In this document: positions 38,348-46,757 of the stretch, one piece after another
Position numbering within the stretch: position 1 is the stretch's first letter
Layout of the letters: each line of letters begins with the position of its first letter
NCBI GenBank assembly: GCA_016708125.1
Contig: JADJGF010000001.1
Coordinates: 4,424,001 to 4,488,000, forward strand
Direction: 5' to 3'
Length of the DNA: 64,000 bases
From: Ignavibacteriota bacterium
Lineage (GTDB): Bacteria > Bacteroidota > Ignavibacteria > Ignavibacteriales > Melioribacteraceae
Position numbers and translations under genes: made by a program
The notes under the pieces: model-generated
Told to the model about the DNA's origin: nothing
The model's database searches: none
The model's input: the letters and a program-made list of their open reading frames with translations, nothing else

Positions 38348-38640
38348 ATTGGGATTGAATTATTAAGAATTGAATGTCTAAGTCTTGGTTTCAAAGAATT
38401 TTTCATAACCAAATCGACTTTGATTTCTAATTCATCTGAAAGATAATTTTCAAGTTCAATAAATTTTAATAAACTTGGCGTCTTTAAAAATGTCACCAAA
38501 ATATCAACGTCGCTTTTTTGATTTTGTTTATTTCTTATATAAGAACCAAAAACTTCAATTTTATTAACATTGAATTTTTCTTTTATAATTGGTTCAACAT
38601 TTTTTAAAATACTAAGTATATATTGAATGTCTTTTTTCAT
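38344..38640 (-). CDS. mntA: MntA-like minimal nucleotidyltransferase antitoxin
   Basis: Protein of 98 residues with the nucleotidyltransferase signature GSX10DXD (Gly32-Ser33 ... Asp44-Val-Asp46) and a later KVDLV that supplies the third carboxylate. It is the first gene of the module and overlaps hepT by 4 nt. The leader to site 7 is 50 nt, enough for a promoter. Confidence 0.87.
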   Translation of the reverse strand: MKKDIQYILSILKNVEPIIKEKFNVNKIEVFGSYIRNKQNQKSDVDILVTFLKTPSLLKFIELENYLSDELEIKVDLVMKNSLKPRLRHSILNNSIPI

Positions 38641-38689
38641 AGTTAGAAAAATGTATTAATTATCTCAATAATTCAACATTTATTTAACA

Positions 38690-38927
38690 GTATAACGGCG
38701 TAGCAAATAACCCGACGCCAAACACAACAATTTTATATAATAATGAATGATTTATTTTAAAGAGCAGTTTTTAATTTTCCATAACAAAAACAGCGACTCT
38801 CCGTTAGCTAACGGATTTCTAAATTGCACTTCACTTTAACAAAAAACTTAAATGAACTTTCCAAACTTTCTGTTTACAAACCAAACCGGAAATGAGCGAA
38901 GCAGTCGGGTTGATTTGTTTGTTATAT
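38690..38927 (-). repeat. attC-like site 7
   Basis: 238 bp. Boxes GTATAAC and GTTATAT (38921-38927). Inner hairpin GCAGTTTTT (38764-38772) / AAAAACAGC (38786-38794, one mismatch). A palindrome is inserted at 38800-38815, after the hairpin and not before it as in the other four. Confidence 0.8.
38800..38815. repeat. Inserted 16-bp palindrome TCCGTTAGCTAACGGA
   Basis: Identical to the core-chromosome copy at 8868-8883; located in site 7 at a different position from the TCAGCTGA variants. Confidence 0.7.
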
Positions 38928-38938
38928 AGCATTTACTT

Positions 38939-41900
38939 TTATCTTAACAACAACATTTTTTTTGTCTCTAAATATTTATCACATTGAATTCTATAAAAAT
39001 AAATACCACTTGAATATCCATTCCCATCCCATATTACATTATAAATACCAGGCATTTCAATTTTATCAACAAGTGTTTTAATTTTATTTCCTAAAATATC
39101 ATAAATTGTTAAAGTAACTTTTGATTGTTTAGGAATAGTATAACTTATTTTTGTTGTTGGATTGAACGGATTTGGATAATTCTGGTCAAGTCTATAAGTT
39201 AATGGAATTACTCCCGTAACTTCAACAACAGAGCTATATGTTATAGTGCCGTCAATATTAATTTCTTTTAAACGGTATGAAATTGTGTTTGACATTATTT
39301 TGCTAATATCATCAGTATATTCATATTGATTTCTGTTGTTTAAAATGTTATTTATTTTCTGCCATGCTCCTGCATTTAGCATCCTTTCAATTTCAAATTC
39401 CTTAATGTTATTTCCTACCTTAGTATACCAATTAAGTTTTATTATTTTATTCTGCTGATTTACCGTAAAAGTTGTAGTATAATCCACAGAGGTAACAACA
39501 TTGCCAAAAATAAAAAATGGCGTTGCATTGTATTCGACTGTATTACCAGTTTTATCTATCGCAAATAGTTTTAAATTATATATACCCTCTTTTAAAGTAT
39601 CTGGAATAACAAAACTACCCACAAAATTTTGACTATTTACATTCTTTTTAACTGAATAAAATGAAGAGTCTGAAATAAGTTCTATATTAATACTATCTAT
39701 TTCATAATCATCATTTATATTCATTATAATTTTATTTTCAATACCTCTTTGCAAATGTGCATTTATTTGACCATCACTATATAAACCAAATGTCAAAAAA
39801 TACGGTGGATTTTTATCTTCTTTTTGAGTGTCAAAAATGCTATTAACTGAAACATTTCCTTGAATATTATCAATCTGATAGTCAGTATTTTCAAAATTTA
39901 TCATATGTTTTCCTGGTGAGATATTAATTGGATCATGGTAAAGATCAGAATTATTATAGGAACCATTTTTCACTAAAATATTATCTTTATAAAGTGAATA
40001 ATTATAACTTTCTAGACAACCATCGCCATATTGTGATTTAAAAAAGAATCCGTCGAAACCAATGCCAGGAGTAGGATTATAAGCAGTAAGATAAATTTTG
40101 TTCGATTCATTAAAAAAGTTTCCAAGCCAAATATAGGCTTGGCCATTATGTATTACATCAATGTTTGTTTTATCTGTTTTATACGTACGGTATGTATCGA
40201 AAGGATTGCGGATATAAATAGAATCTTTATATGAATCACCTCCAGACAGATAAGTAAGCCATCCGTTTATACTTCTAAGATACCCATATTCATTAATTCT
40301 ATATTTATCTGTTTCATTGAATAAATAAGAATACCATTCATTATTAAATTGTTTTAATTCCATAAATACACTGTTTGATGGTTGATCTGACACCCACTGC
40401 AACCTTAAATTAGCGAAAACAGGTTCTAATAAACTATTAGATTTAATTATATGATGTATCGTCTTTAAATTATTTGCAGTACTTGTAAAATTTAATTTAT
40501 CATTTATAGGAATATCTGAATTGAATTTATAACAATAGTAATTAAGTTTGTTGTTTTTGCTTAATTGTGTTGACGCTGATACAATAATTTCATATCCATC
40601 CGGAAATGAACTTAGGTTAATACTGTTTGCTAAAGTCTCATATTCTAGTCCAAAGTCAGTAGATTTATTCTTAATAATAATCCCAGCATTTATTGAACTA
40701 TTGTCAATAATGTTACTTTGAGTTTCATCATAACAAGTTAAATTAACTGGAAACAACGTTACATTTTTGTTGACCTCAATTTTTGCAAAATCAGAAAAGG
40801 AAAAATTATTATAGATAACTGAACCATCATTAAATTGAGTGATTAAATCATAATTACCATTTTCTAATGGCAATTGCGTTGGATTATTAACCGTCCATGT
40901 TTCGCTCCATGCCTTATCTTTCATGTTTGTGATAAGATAACTTCCTGGTGTTTCACTAAAATTTATTATTAAGAGTCTATCCTTAAAAAATGCAAAAGGA
41001 ATATTAACAGTATCTGAGTAACTAGTAATATTAGCTTCCCAATCATAAGATGGTATTTTTGTACTTGGGTATGGAATAAGATTATTGTCTACTTTAATGC
41101 TAAAGGGTATTGTTATATACGAATTTGCATTTATGTTTGTACTAGAGCTTTCAAATGTTGAAGTAATACCATTTATCGAAGTTGGTTTAATTTTTACTGA
41201 AACATTTAGATTTTTTTTGTTATAAATTATTAAGGTGTCTCTATAAATCCATTCTTGTTTTGATGCATCATCATAACCAATACAATAACTTGCTTTTTCT
41301 AAGTACAAGTCTGCTTTTAAAGCTTTATAGGCGTCCACACGCCCACATCCTTGTGACCAAATATCATAACCAATATCTTTTGCTGAATTTAATAGCCGAC
41401 TTCTAATTTCATTTACACTCATATTGGGGTTGTGTTCAATCATTAAAGCAATAATTCCTGCAAGAAATGGTGCAGAAATTGAGGTTCCGTCAGCTATATA
41501 AAAACTACTATCAGGGGATGCTACATAAACTCCCGCAGGTGCAACAATATCAGGTTTAATAAATTTAGAATAATAATTTGGACCACGAGAACTATAACTA
41601 GCAATTTCGTCATCTACTGTTGAGGCACCAACTGCAATTGCATCATTGAAAGCTGCTGGACTAACAATATTCATTTTTTCATTGTCTCCTTTATTGCCAG
41701 CTGAAGCAATTGTAATTACCCCAAGTTTAGCTAGATTCTCAACTGCTTTACTTAAAACTGACATAAAAGGATGAATAGTAGCGGCTGATGTTACAACAAT
41801 TATTTTTGCACTGTCATTGTATGCTTTTTCCATTGCTTGTAATTCTATGTATTCCTCAACAAATCCACCAACATAAATATTATATGCTAAAAGTAATGCA

Positions 41901-42637
41901 TCAGGAGCAACACCTTGATAATCTGCTGAATTACCTGCTAAAATACTGGCCACAGCAGTACCATGCCCTTCTTTATCCATTGGATCATCATCATTGTCAT
42001 TAAAATCGTAACCTCCTATAACTTTATTACCAAATCCACCTCCTAAACAATCCAGATTATAATCAATTCCAGTATCTAAAACTGCCACTTTTACTTTTTT
42101 ACCACTTAAACCATATAAATTTTTAATTTTTGTTATACCAGTTTTTGAATAAGCAGTTTGGTTAATATCAGAATTCTCAAGTTTAGCCCCTCTGTTAATT
42201 TCATTTATTCTATTTTTACTGAGATAGTAGATACTTTTTACGGCTGGTAAATTTCTAATTTGGTTTATTTGGGATTTAGGAATTGTTAAGGCAACACCGT
42301 TTATTATTATTTTGTTTACACCTAATATTGAAATTGAATTATCAAATTTTTCATTAATTAAAGTCTCCATAATTTTATTAACACTTTCAATAAAAATAGA
42401 ATGCTCTGTATTAATATCTTGATAATTGAAATTAGAAATACTGTTTGGGACTAAGTTATTCTCTTTATTTAACTTGTTTTGTAATGCTAATGGAGGGGTT
42501 TTTAATTCAACAAAAATTTCAATGTTAGGATCTTCTTTGTTAAGTATATCATTAACCCTAGAATTATTGTTTCCTTGTCCAAATAAAATATTGATTGGAA
42601 TCAATATCCAAAGTGCTATTATAGTAAAAATTTTCAT
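38939..42637 (-). CDS. Large secreted subtilisin-like protease with T9SS sorting domain (cassette gene)
   Basis: Protein of 1,232 residues: signal peptide (MKIFTIIALWILIPINILFGQ), a propeptide-like region to about 150, and an S8 peptidase domain with VAVLDTGIDYN (Asp near 187), GHGTAVASILAG (His near 224) and GTSISAPFLAG (Ser near 383). Long beta-rich domains follow. The C-terminus has LDQNYPNPFNPTTKI and ends in KKMLLLR, a T9SS type A sorting domain. It should be exported and act on extracellular proteins. At 3.7 kb it is very large for a single integron cassette. The leader to site 8 is 115 nt, so it may have its own promoter. Confidence 0.9.
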   Translation of the reverse strand: MKIFTIIALWILIPINILFGQGNNNSRVNDILNKEDPNIEIFVELKTPPLALQNKLNKENNLVPNSISNFNYQDINTEHSIFIESVNKIMETLINEKFDNSISILGVNKIIINGVALTIPKSQINQIRNLPAVKSIYYLSKNRINEINRGAKLENSDINQTAYSKTGITKIKNLYGLSGKKVKVAVLDTGIDYNLDCLGGGFGNKVIGGYDFNDNDDDPMDKEGHGTAVASILAGNSADYQGVAPDALLLAYNIYVGGFVEEYIELQAMEKAYNDSAKIIVVTSAATIHPFMSVLSKAVENLAKLGVITIASAGNKGDNEKMNIVSPAAFNDAIAVGASTVDDEIASYSSRGPNYYSKFIKPDIVAPAGVYVASPDSSFYIADGTSISAPFLAGIIALMIEHNPNMSVNEIRSRLLNSAKDIGYDIWSQGCGRVDAYKALKADLYLEKASYCIGYDDASKQEWIYRDTLIIYNKKNLNVSVKIKPTSINGITSTFESSSTNINANSYITIPFSIKVDNNLIPYPSTKIPSYDWEANITSYSDTVNIPFAFFKDRLLIINFSETPGSYLITNMKDKAWSETWTVNNPTQLPLENGNYDLITQFNDGSVIYNNFSFSDFAKIEVNKNVTLFPVNLTCYDETQSNIIDNSSINAGIIIKNKSTDFGLEYETLANSINLSSFPDGYEIIVSASTQLSKNNKLNYYCYKFNSDIPINDKLNFTSTANNLKTIHHIIKSNSLLEPVFANLRLQWVSDQPSNSVFMELKQFNNEWYSYLFNETDKYRINEYGYLRSINGWLTYLSGGDSYKDSIYIRNPFDTYRTYKTDKTNIDVIHNGQAYIWLGNFFNESNKIYLTAYNPTPGIGFDGFFFKSQYGDGCLESYNYSLYKDNILVKNGSYNNSDLYHDPINISPGKHMINFENTDYQIDNIQGNVSVNSIFDTQKEDKNPPYFLTFGLYSDGQINAHLQRGIENKIIMNINDDYEIDSINIELISDSSFYSVKKNVNSQNFVGSFVIPDTLKEGIYNLKLFAIDKTGNTVEYNATPFFIFGNVVTSVDYTTTFTVNQQNKIIKLNWYTKVGNNIKEFEIERMLNAGAWQKINNILNNRNQYEYTDDISKIMSNTISYRLKEINIDGTITYSSVVEVTGVIPLTYRLDQNYPNPFNPTTKISYTIPKQSKVTLTIYDILGNKIKTLVDKIEMPGIYNVIWDGNGYSSGIYFYRIQCDKYLETKKMLLLR

Positions 42638-42752
42638 AAGCTCTCCAAAGTTTAAAGTGGAACAAAAATTTATGTCTAGAATTTAAACTCAAAAATCTAA
42701 TAAACTCATTTAATCCCAAAATAATATAAAATCATTTTTAAAATGTTTTGCT

Positions 42753-42974
42753 ATATAACGGCGTGGCAAATAACCCGTCCGCCAAAAACTACAATTTTAT
42801 TAAATAACGAATGGTTTATTTTAAAAGCAGTTTTTAATTTTGTTCTACAAAAAACTGCGACTCACTTTACTTAATTCCACTACACTTTTATAAAAAACTA
42901 AATTAAACTTTCAGACTTTAATTTTGCACAAACCCCAAACGAGCGAAGCGGTCGGGTTGATTTGTTGGTTAGCT
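42753..42974 (-). repeat. attC-like site 8
   Basis: 222 bp. Boxes ATATAAC and GTTAGCT (42968-42974). Inner hairpin GCAGTTTTT (42827-42835) / AAAAACTGC (42850-42858). Confidence 0.8.
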
Positions 42975-42988
42975 GTATATTTAAAATA

Positions 42989-43495
42989 TTATTTATAAAA
43001 CTCTTTAAAGAAAGTTTTTTCCATGAAATCTACAAATTCTGGAAATGTAAGATAATCTTCGCGTATGCCCCATTTATCCCAAAATTCCCATAAACCCTTA
43101 TTATCTGTAGTTACTTCACTAAGTTCTATACCTCCAACTTCATTTTGAATATTTTCTTCCAATTTAAAACTTCTGAAATATGTACCAATTATTATAGCTG
43201 AAAATGCCCTTCTTTTTAGAAAATCTATTAATGTATTCTTTTCTGAGAATTGTTTTTTAATATATGAAAAAGTTTCTGGTTCAATCCATAATTCACTCAT
43301 TTCAGGATGTTGCAACATATACTCATCAATTTTTAACCAAATCATTGCGAAGTCATTTTTTGTTTTAATATTTCTTTCTTCTCTCATTAGCGTTATTTGT
43401 TTATTTACTTGTTTGATGCTTTTGTTTAAAAAATAAACAGTAATCACTATTAATACTAAATTTAAAGAAGTCATTATTATACTTATTAAGTCCAT
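42989..43495 (-). CDS. Single-pass membrane hypothetical protein (cassette gene)
   Basis: Protein of 168 residues. A single N-terminal membrane segment (IIMTSLNLVLIVITVYFL, about 6-24) is followed by a short helical linker and a soluble domain rich in aromatic and acidic residues (WLKIDEYMLQHPEMSELW, LWEFWDKWGIREDYLTFPEF). I do not recognise a family. Residues look like a compact helical cytoplasmic domain. Confidence 0.65.
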   Translation of the reverse strand: MDLISIIMTSLNLVLIVITVYFLNKSIKQVNKQITLMREERNIKTKNDFAMIWLKIDEYMLQHPEMSELWIEPETFSYIKKQFSEKNTLIDFLKRRAFSAIIIGTYFRSFKLEENIQNEVGGIELSEVTTDNKGLWEFWDKWGIREDYLTFPEFVDFMEKTFFKEFYK

Positions 43496-43547
43496 ACTAA
43501 CACCTTATATTATATTATTTTATATATTTATTTATAATGTTGTATAC

Positions 43548-43772
43548 AGCTAACGGCGTGGCAAATAACCCGTCCGCCAAAAACTACAATTTTATTAAAA
43601 AACAAATGAATTATTTTAAAGAGCAAAGTTTAATTTTTCTTTAGCAAACTTTGCGACTTACTTTTCTAAATTGAACTTCACTTTAACAAAAAACTTATAA
43701 TTACTTTCAAACTTAATTTTTACAAATTCAGCCCAAATTAGCGAAGCGGTCGGGTTGATTTGTTGGTTATGC
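43548..43772 (-). repeat. attC-like site 9
   Basis: 225 bp. Boxes AGCTAAC and GTTATGC (43766-43772). Inner hairpin variant GCAAAGTTT (43623-43631) / AAACTTTGC (43646-43654). Confidence 0.82.
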
Positions 43773-43774
43773 AA

Positions 43775-44842
43775 CTATCTTAAAACTCTTGGTGAGAAAT
43801 CATCACAATCTCTATTTGAAATATTCTTCAAATTTGTACCATCAATATTTATAGAAAATATATTTGAAGAACCTTTACTTTCAGCTGTAAATATTATTTT
43901 TTCACCAGTTGAATTAAAAATAGGATTAGCTGCTTTTTCAAGCTCTACTAAATTTATTGAAGTATTTCCATCTATGGTGATAATTTTGATTATTCTTTTA
44001 CCAGGCAAATTTGTATGCCCGGATAAGTCATATACAATCTTAGAATTATCTCTAGAAAATTTAGGATTACTTTGATAGTAAATATCATTTGTCAAATTTT
44101 TTATTTCTGACCCATCAGAATTCATAATATACAAATCCATTATTGATGAATAATTATCATATGCAATAAAAGCTATTTTTTTCCCATCTTCAGAAATTGT
44201 AAAGTCATCTTCAAAAATAGTAACGTCCAATGTGCTATCAGTTAACAATTTTTTATTTTTTCCATAAACATCAATCCTATTTAAATGGTTGGAACCAGAA
44301 ATACGTGAAATGTAATATATATATTCACCTTTGAAGTCAATTTTTGGATTTTCATTGGGATAAATGTCATTTGTTAAATTAACTTGACTTCCTCCATCAA
44401 TTGTCATTTTATAAATTTGCGGATTTTGCATAATTCCATTATTAAAATCAAATCTTTCAAAAACTATTAAATTATTAGATGATATTTGCGGTTCAAAATC
44501 AAATGAATAACTATTCGTTAAATTTTTTATTTCAGAACCATCTAAAGTCATTGAAAATATATTTGGATAATTTTCACGATTGCTTTCATAAATTATATAT
44601 TTGTTATCAAAAGTTATGATTGGATTTGTTGAATAATAGCTATCACTATTTGTTAATTGTTTCAAATTGCTTCCATCACCATTTATTACAAATATATTAG
44701 AAGTCGAGCCAATATTATTTAAATTGTCAACTGATACAAATACAATTTTTTCAATAGGTTCATTCGGTCCATTTATGGTATCTTGACATTTAAAGACAAA
44801 TAATAAAATGGTGAATGATAAAATTATTTTTAAGTATTTCAT
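43775..44842 (-). CDS. TolB-like beta-propeller lipoprotein (cassette gene)
   Basis: Protein of 355 residues from ATG 44842, chosen for its lipoprotein signal (MKYLKIILSFTILLFVFKC, lipidation Cys19) and position 18 nt from site 10. It has about six repeats of the form IFVINGDGSNLKQLTN/IFSMTLDGSEIKNLTN with SRDNSKIVY-type strands, the PD40/TolB WD40-like propeller. It is likely periplasmic or surface-anchored, with no enzymatic residues visible. Confidence 0.8.
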   Translation of the reverse strand: MKYLKIILSFTILLFVFKCQDTINGPNEPIEKIVFVSVDNLNNIGSTSNIFVINGDGSNLKQLTNSDSYYSTNPIITFDNKYIIYESNRENYPNIFSMTLDGSEIKNLTNSYSFDFEPQISSNNLIVFERFDFNNGIMQNPQIYKMTIDGGSQVNLTNDIYPNENPKIDFKGEYIYYISRISGSNHLNRIDVYGKNKKLLTDSTLDVTIFEDDFTISEDGKKIAFIAYDNYSSIMDLYIMNSDGSEIKNLTNDIYYQSNPKFSRDNSKIVYDLSGHTNLPGKRIIKIITIDGNTSINLVELEKAANPIFNSTGEKIIFTAESKGSSNIFSINIDGTNLKNISNRDCDDFSPRVLR

Positions 44843-44859
44843 AATAATATTTCTTTGTT

Positions 44860-45085
44860 GCCTAACGGCGTGGCAAATAACCCGTCCGCCTAAAACTACA
44901 ATTTTATTAAATAATGAATTTCTAATTTTAAAAAACAATGTTTAACTTTTTTTTTTACAAACATTGTTTTTAACTTTACTGAATTGCACTTCACTTTAAC
45001 AAAAAACTTATAATTACTTTCAAACTTAATTTTTACAAATTCAGCCCAAATTAGCGAAGCGGTCGGGTTGATTTGTTGGTTATGC
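44860..45085 (-). repeat. attC-like site 10
   Basis: 226 bp. Boxes GCCTAAC and GTTATGC (45079-45085). Inner hairpin variant AACAATGTTT (44934-44943) / AAACATTGTT (44959-44968). Confidence 0.82.
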
Positions 45086-45090
45086 AATTT

Positions 45091-45606
45091 TTAATTATAT
45101 AATCCGTTAGCTGCCGGTAATGATTTGTATTCTGGTTTTTTATATATTATTTCTTCAATGGTATTTGTTAACTCAATTATTTTATTATGTTCTTCTGGAT
45201 AACTATTTACTAAATACCAATATATATTTTTCTCTTTGTTTTCATAATTTATTTTTAATATTTGTTTTCCAGGATCTGGATCAAATTCTAGTTTTGTTGA
45301 ATCTGATTCAGTCCATGTTAATGAATCTGGCAAATTAAAAAAATTTATTTCTTCTACTTTTTGAATTATTTTTTCTTGTTCTTCCTTAGTAAGCCAAAAG
45401 TCTGTTGTGATTGTTCCATCTAAAACTAAATCTTTTGTATATTTGAGTTTATATGTATCAAGTTCATTTTTAAATGAATATTTATAAAATATTTGTATTT
45501 CTTGAACTGGAGCAATTTTATTTTGGGATTCATTTATTGATTCTGAACAAGAATTTATTAATGTTACAGTTATTATAAAAACTAATATCTGAAAATACTT
45601 TTTCAT
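45091..45606 (-). CDS. Hypothetical lipoprotein (cassette gene)
   Basis: Protein of 171 residues with lipobox LINSC (Cys20) after a short hydrophobic core. The mature part is acidic with TKEEQEKIIQKVEEINFFNLPDSL, which resembles a small periplasmic domain of unknown function. It begins 20 nt from site 11 and stops 5 nt from site 10. Confidence 0.68.
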   Translation of the reverse strand: MKKYFQILVFIITVTLINSCSESINESQNKIAPVQEIQIFYKYSFKNELDTYKLKYTKDLVLDGTITTDFWLTKEEQEKIIQKVEEINFFNLPDSLTWTESDSTKLEFDPDPGKQILKINYENKEKNIYWYLVNSYPEEHNKIIELTNTIEEIIYKKPEYKSLPAANGLYN

Positions 45607-45625
45607 ATTTACCTCCTTTTAAATT

Positions 45626-45864
45626 ACATAACGGCGGCACAAATAACCCGTCCGCCCAAATCCGTCAGCTGACGGAACAATTTTATTTAATAACGAATGA
45701 TTAATTTTACAAAGCAAAGTTTAACTTATCTTTAGCAAACTTTGCGACTCACTTTTCTAAATTGCACTTCACTTTAACAAATGACTAAAATTGAAAACTA
45801 AACTTTTTGCTTACAAATCAAACCAGTATTGAGCGAAGCGGTCGGGTTGATTTGCTTGTTATAC
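45626..45864 (-). repeat. attC-like site 11
   Basis: 239 bp. Boxes ACATAAC and GTTATAC (45858-45864). Inner hairpin GCAAAGTTT (45714-45722) / AAACTTTGC (45737-45745). A palindrome is inserted at 45661-45676. Confidence 0.82.
45661..45676. repeat. Inserted 16-bp palindrome TCCGTCAGCTGACGGA
   Basis: Same position within the site as in sites 5, 13 and 18. Confidence 0.7.
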
Positions 45865-45870
45865 CACTTT

Positions 45871-46164
45871 TTATTCTATGTCTTTTTCTGGTAGAAGTTG
45901 TTTGAAATTTCTAATTGTTAAAATGAAAATATTTTTTTCTTCTATTCGATAAATTATTCTATACTCACCTTCAAATAATTCTCGAATATTTTCTCTGCTT
46001 ACTTCTGGAACTTTTCTTCCTCGTTCTGAATTTTCCAATAAAGTTTCAATTTTATTTAAAATATTTTCCATCAAATTTTGTGCAGCAGAAATATTTTCTT
46101 TTGCGATAAAATCATAAATACTTTCTAATCGTTCGACAGCTAATGGAGACCAAAATATTTTCAT
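45871..46164 (-). CDS. ParE/RelE-superfamily toxin
   Basis: Protein of 97 residues: WSPLAVERLESIYDFIAKENISAA at the start, SERGRKVPE and YRIIYRIEEKNIFILTIRNFKQLLP at the end, the usual ParE/RelE fold. It lies 2 nt downstream of a Phd-like antitoxin. ParE members poison gyrase and RelE members cleave mRNA; the sequence alone does not settle which applies. Confidence 0.85.
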   Translation of the reverse strand: MKIFWSPLAVERLESIYDFIAKENISAAQNLMENILNKIETLLENSERGRKVPEVSRENIRELFEGEYRIIYRIEEKNIFILTIRNFKQLLPEKDIE

Positions 46165-46166
46165 AT

Positions 46167-46442
46167 TTATGCTCTCGAAGTAAATCTTTTTCTTACATCT
46201 TTATGCGAAATTGCTAAACCTTGATTGATTTGTGATTCAGCTAATCTTACATCTTCCAATACTTCTATTTTATCAAGCATTTGCTGATATTCAGAAACAT
46301 CTAATAAAATTGCAGAGCTTTTCCCATTTTGTGTAATTACTAAAGGTCTTCTTGTTTTTTTTACTTGATCGAAATAAAAAGCAACTTTTGATCTAAACTT
46401 TGAAAGTGGTTGAATATCTTGATCAAATTGTATTTTGTGCAT
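46167..46442 (-). CDS. Phd/YefM-type antitoxin
   Basis: Protein of 91 residues from ATG 46442, which has GGAGAAAAT before it (an upstream ATG at 46493 lacks this). It has PLSKFRSKVAFYFDQVKKTRRPLVITQNGKSSAILLDVSEYQQML, the DNA-binding Phd/YefM fold, and an acidic tail for toxin binding. Its own promoter and operator appear to lie in the 83-nt leader (46461-46482). Confidence 0.87.
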   Translation of the reverse strand: MHKIQFDQDIQPLSKFRSKVAFYFDQVKKTRRPLVITQNGKSSAILLDVSEYQQMLDKIEVLEDVRLAESQINQGLAISHKDVRKRFTSRA

Positions 46443-46460
46443 ATTTTCTCCAAAACTTTT

Positions 46461-46482
46461 ATTGTACATCTTAAAGTACAAT
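46461..46482. promoter_or_regulatory. Putative autoregulatory operator of the Phd/ParE module
   Basis: Perfect inverted repeat ATTGTAC-8 nt-GTACAAT, 19 nt upstream of the antitoxin start. Phd-type antitoxins usually repress their own operon through such palindromes. Binding is inferred. Confidence 0.6.
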
Positions 46483-46524
46483 ATACTGCACATATTTACA
46501 AGAGAAGAATTTATCTTTTAAGTG

Positions 46525-46747
46525 GTATAACGGCGTGGCAAATAACCCGTCCGCCAAAAACTACAATTTTATTTAATAACGATTGATTTATTTTAAAGAG
46601 CAGTTTTTAATTTTGTTTTACAAAAAACTGCGACTTACTTTTCTGAATTGCACTTTACTTTAACAAAAAACTAAAATAAACTTTTAAACTTTTAATTTGC
46701 ATAAAACCCAAACGAGCGAAGCGGTCAAGTTGATTTGCTGGTTATAA
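46525..46747 (-). repeat. attC-like site 12
   Basis: 223 bp. Boxes GTATAAC and GTTATAA (46741-46747, last base off consensus); the arm reads CAAGTTGATTTG rather than CGGGTTG. Inner hairpin GCAGTTTTT (46600-46608) / AAAAACTGC (46623-46631). It closes the bacteriocin cassette. Confidence 0.8.
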
Positions 46748-46757
46748 ACTTTATTTA

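Noticed and set aside
41788..42003. Plus-strand frame inside the subtilase gene
   Set aside because: Composition is typical of an antisense frame, and it lies across the catalytic region of a well-supported protease.
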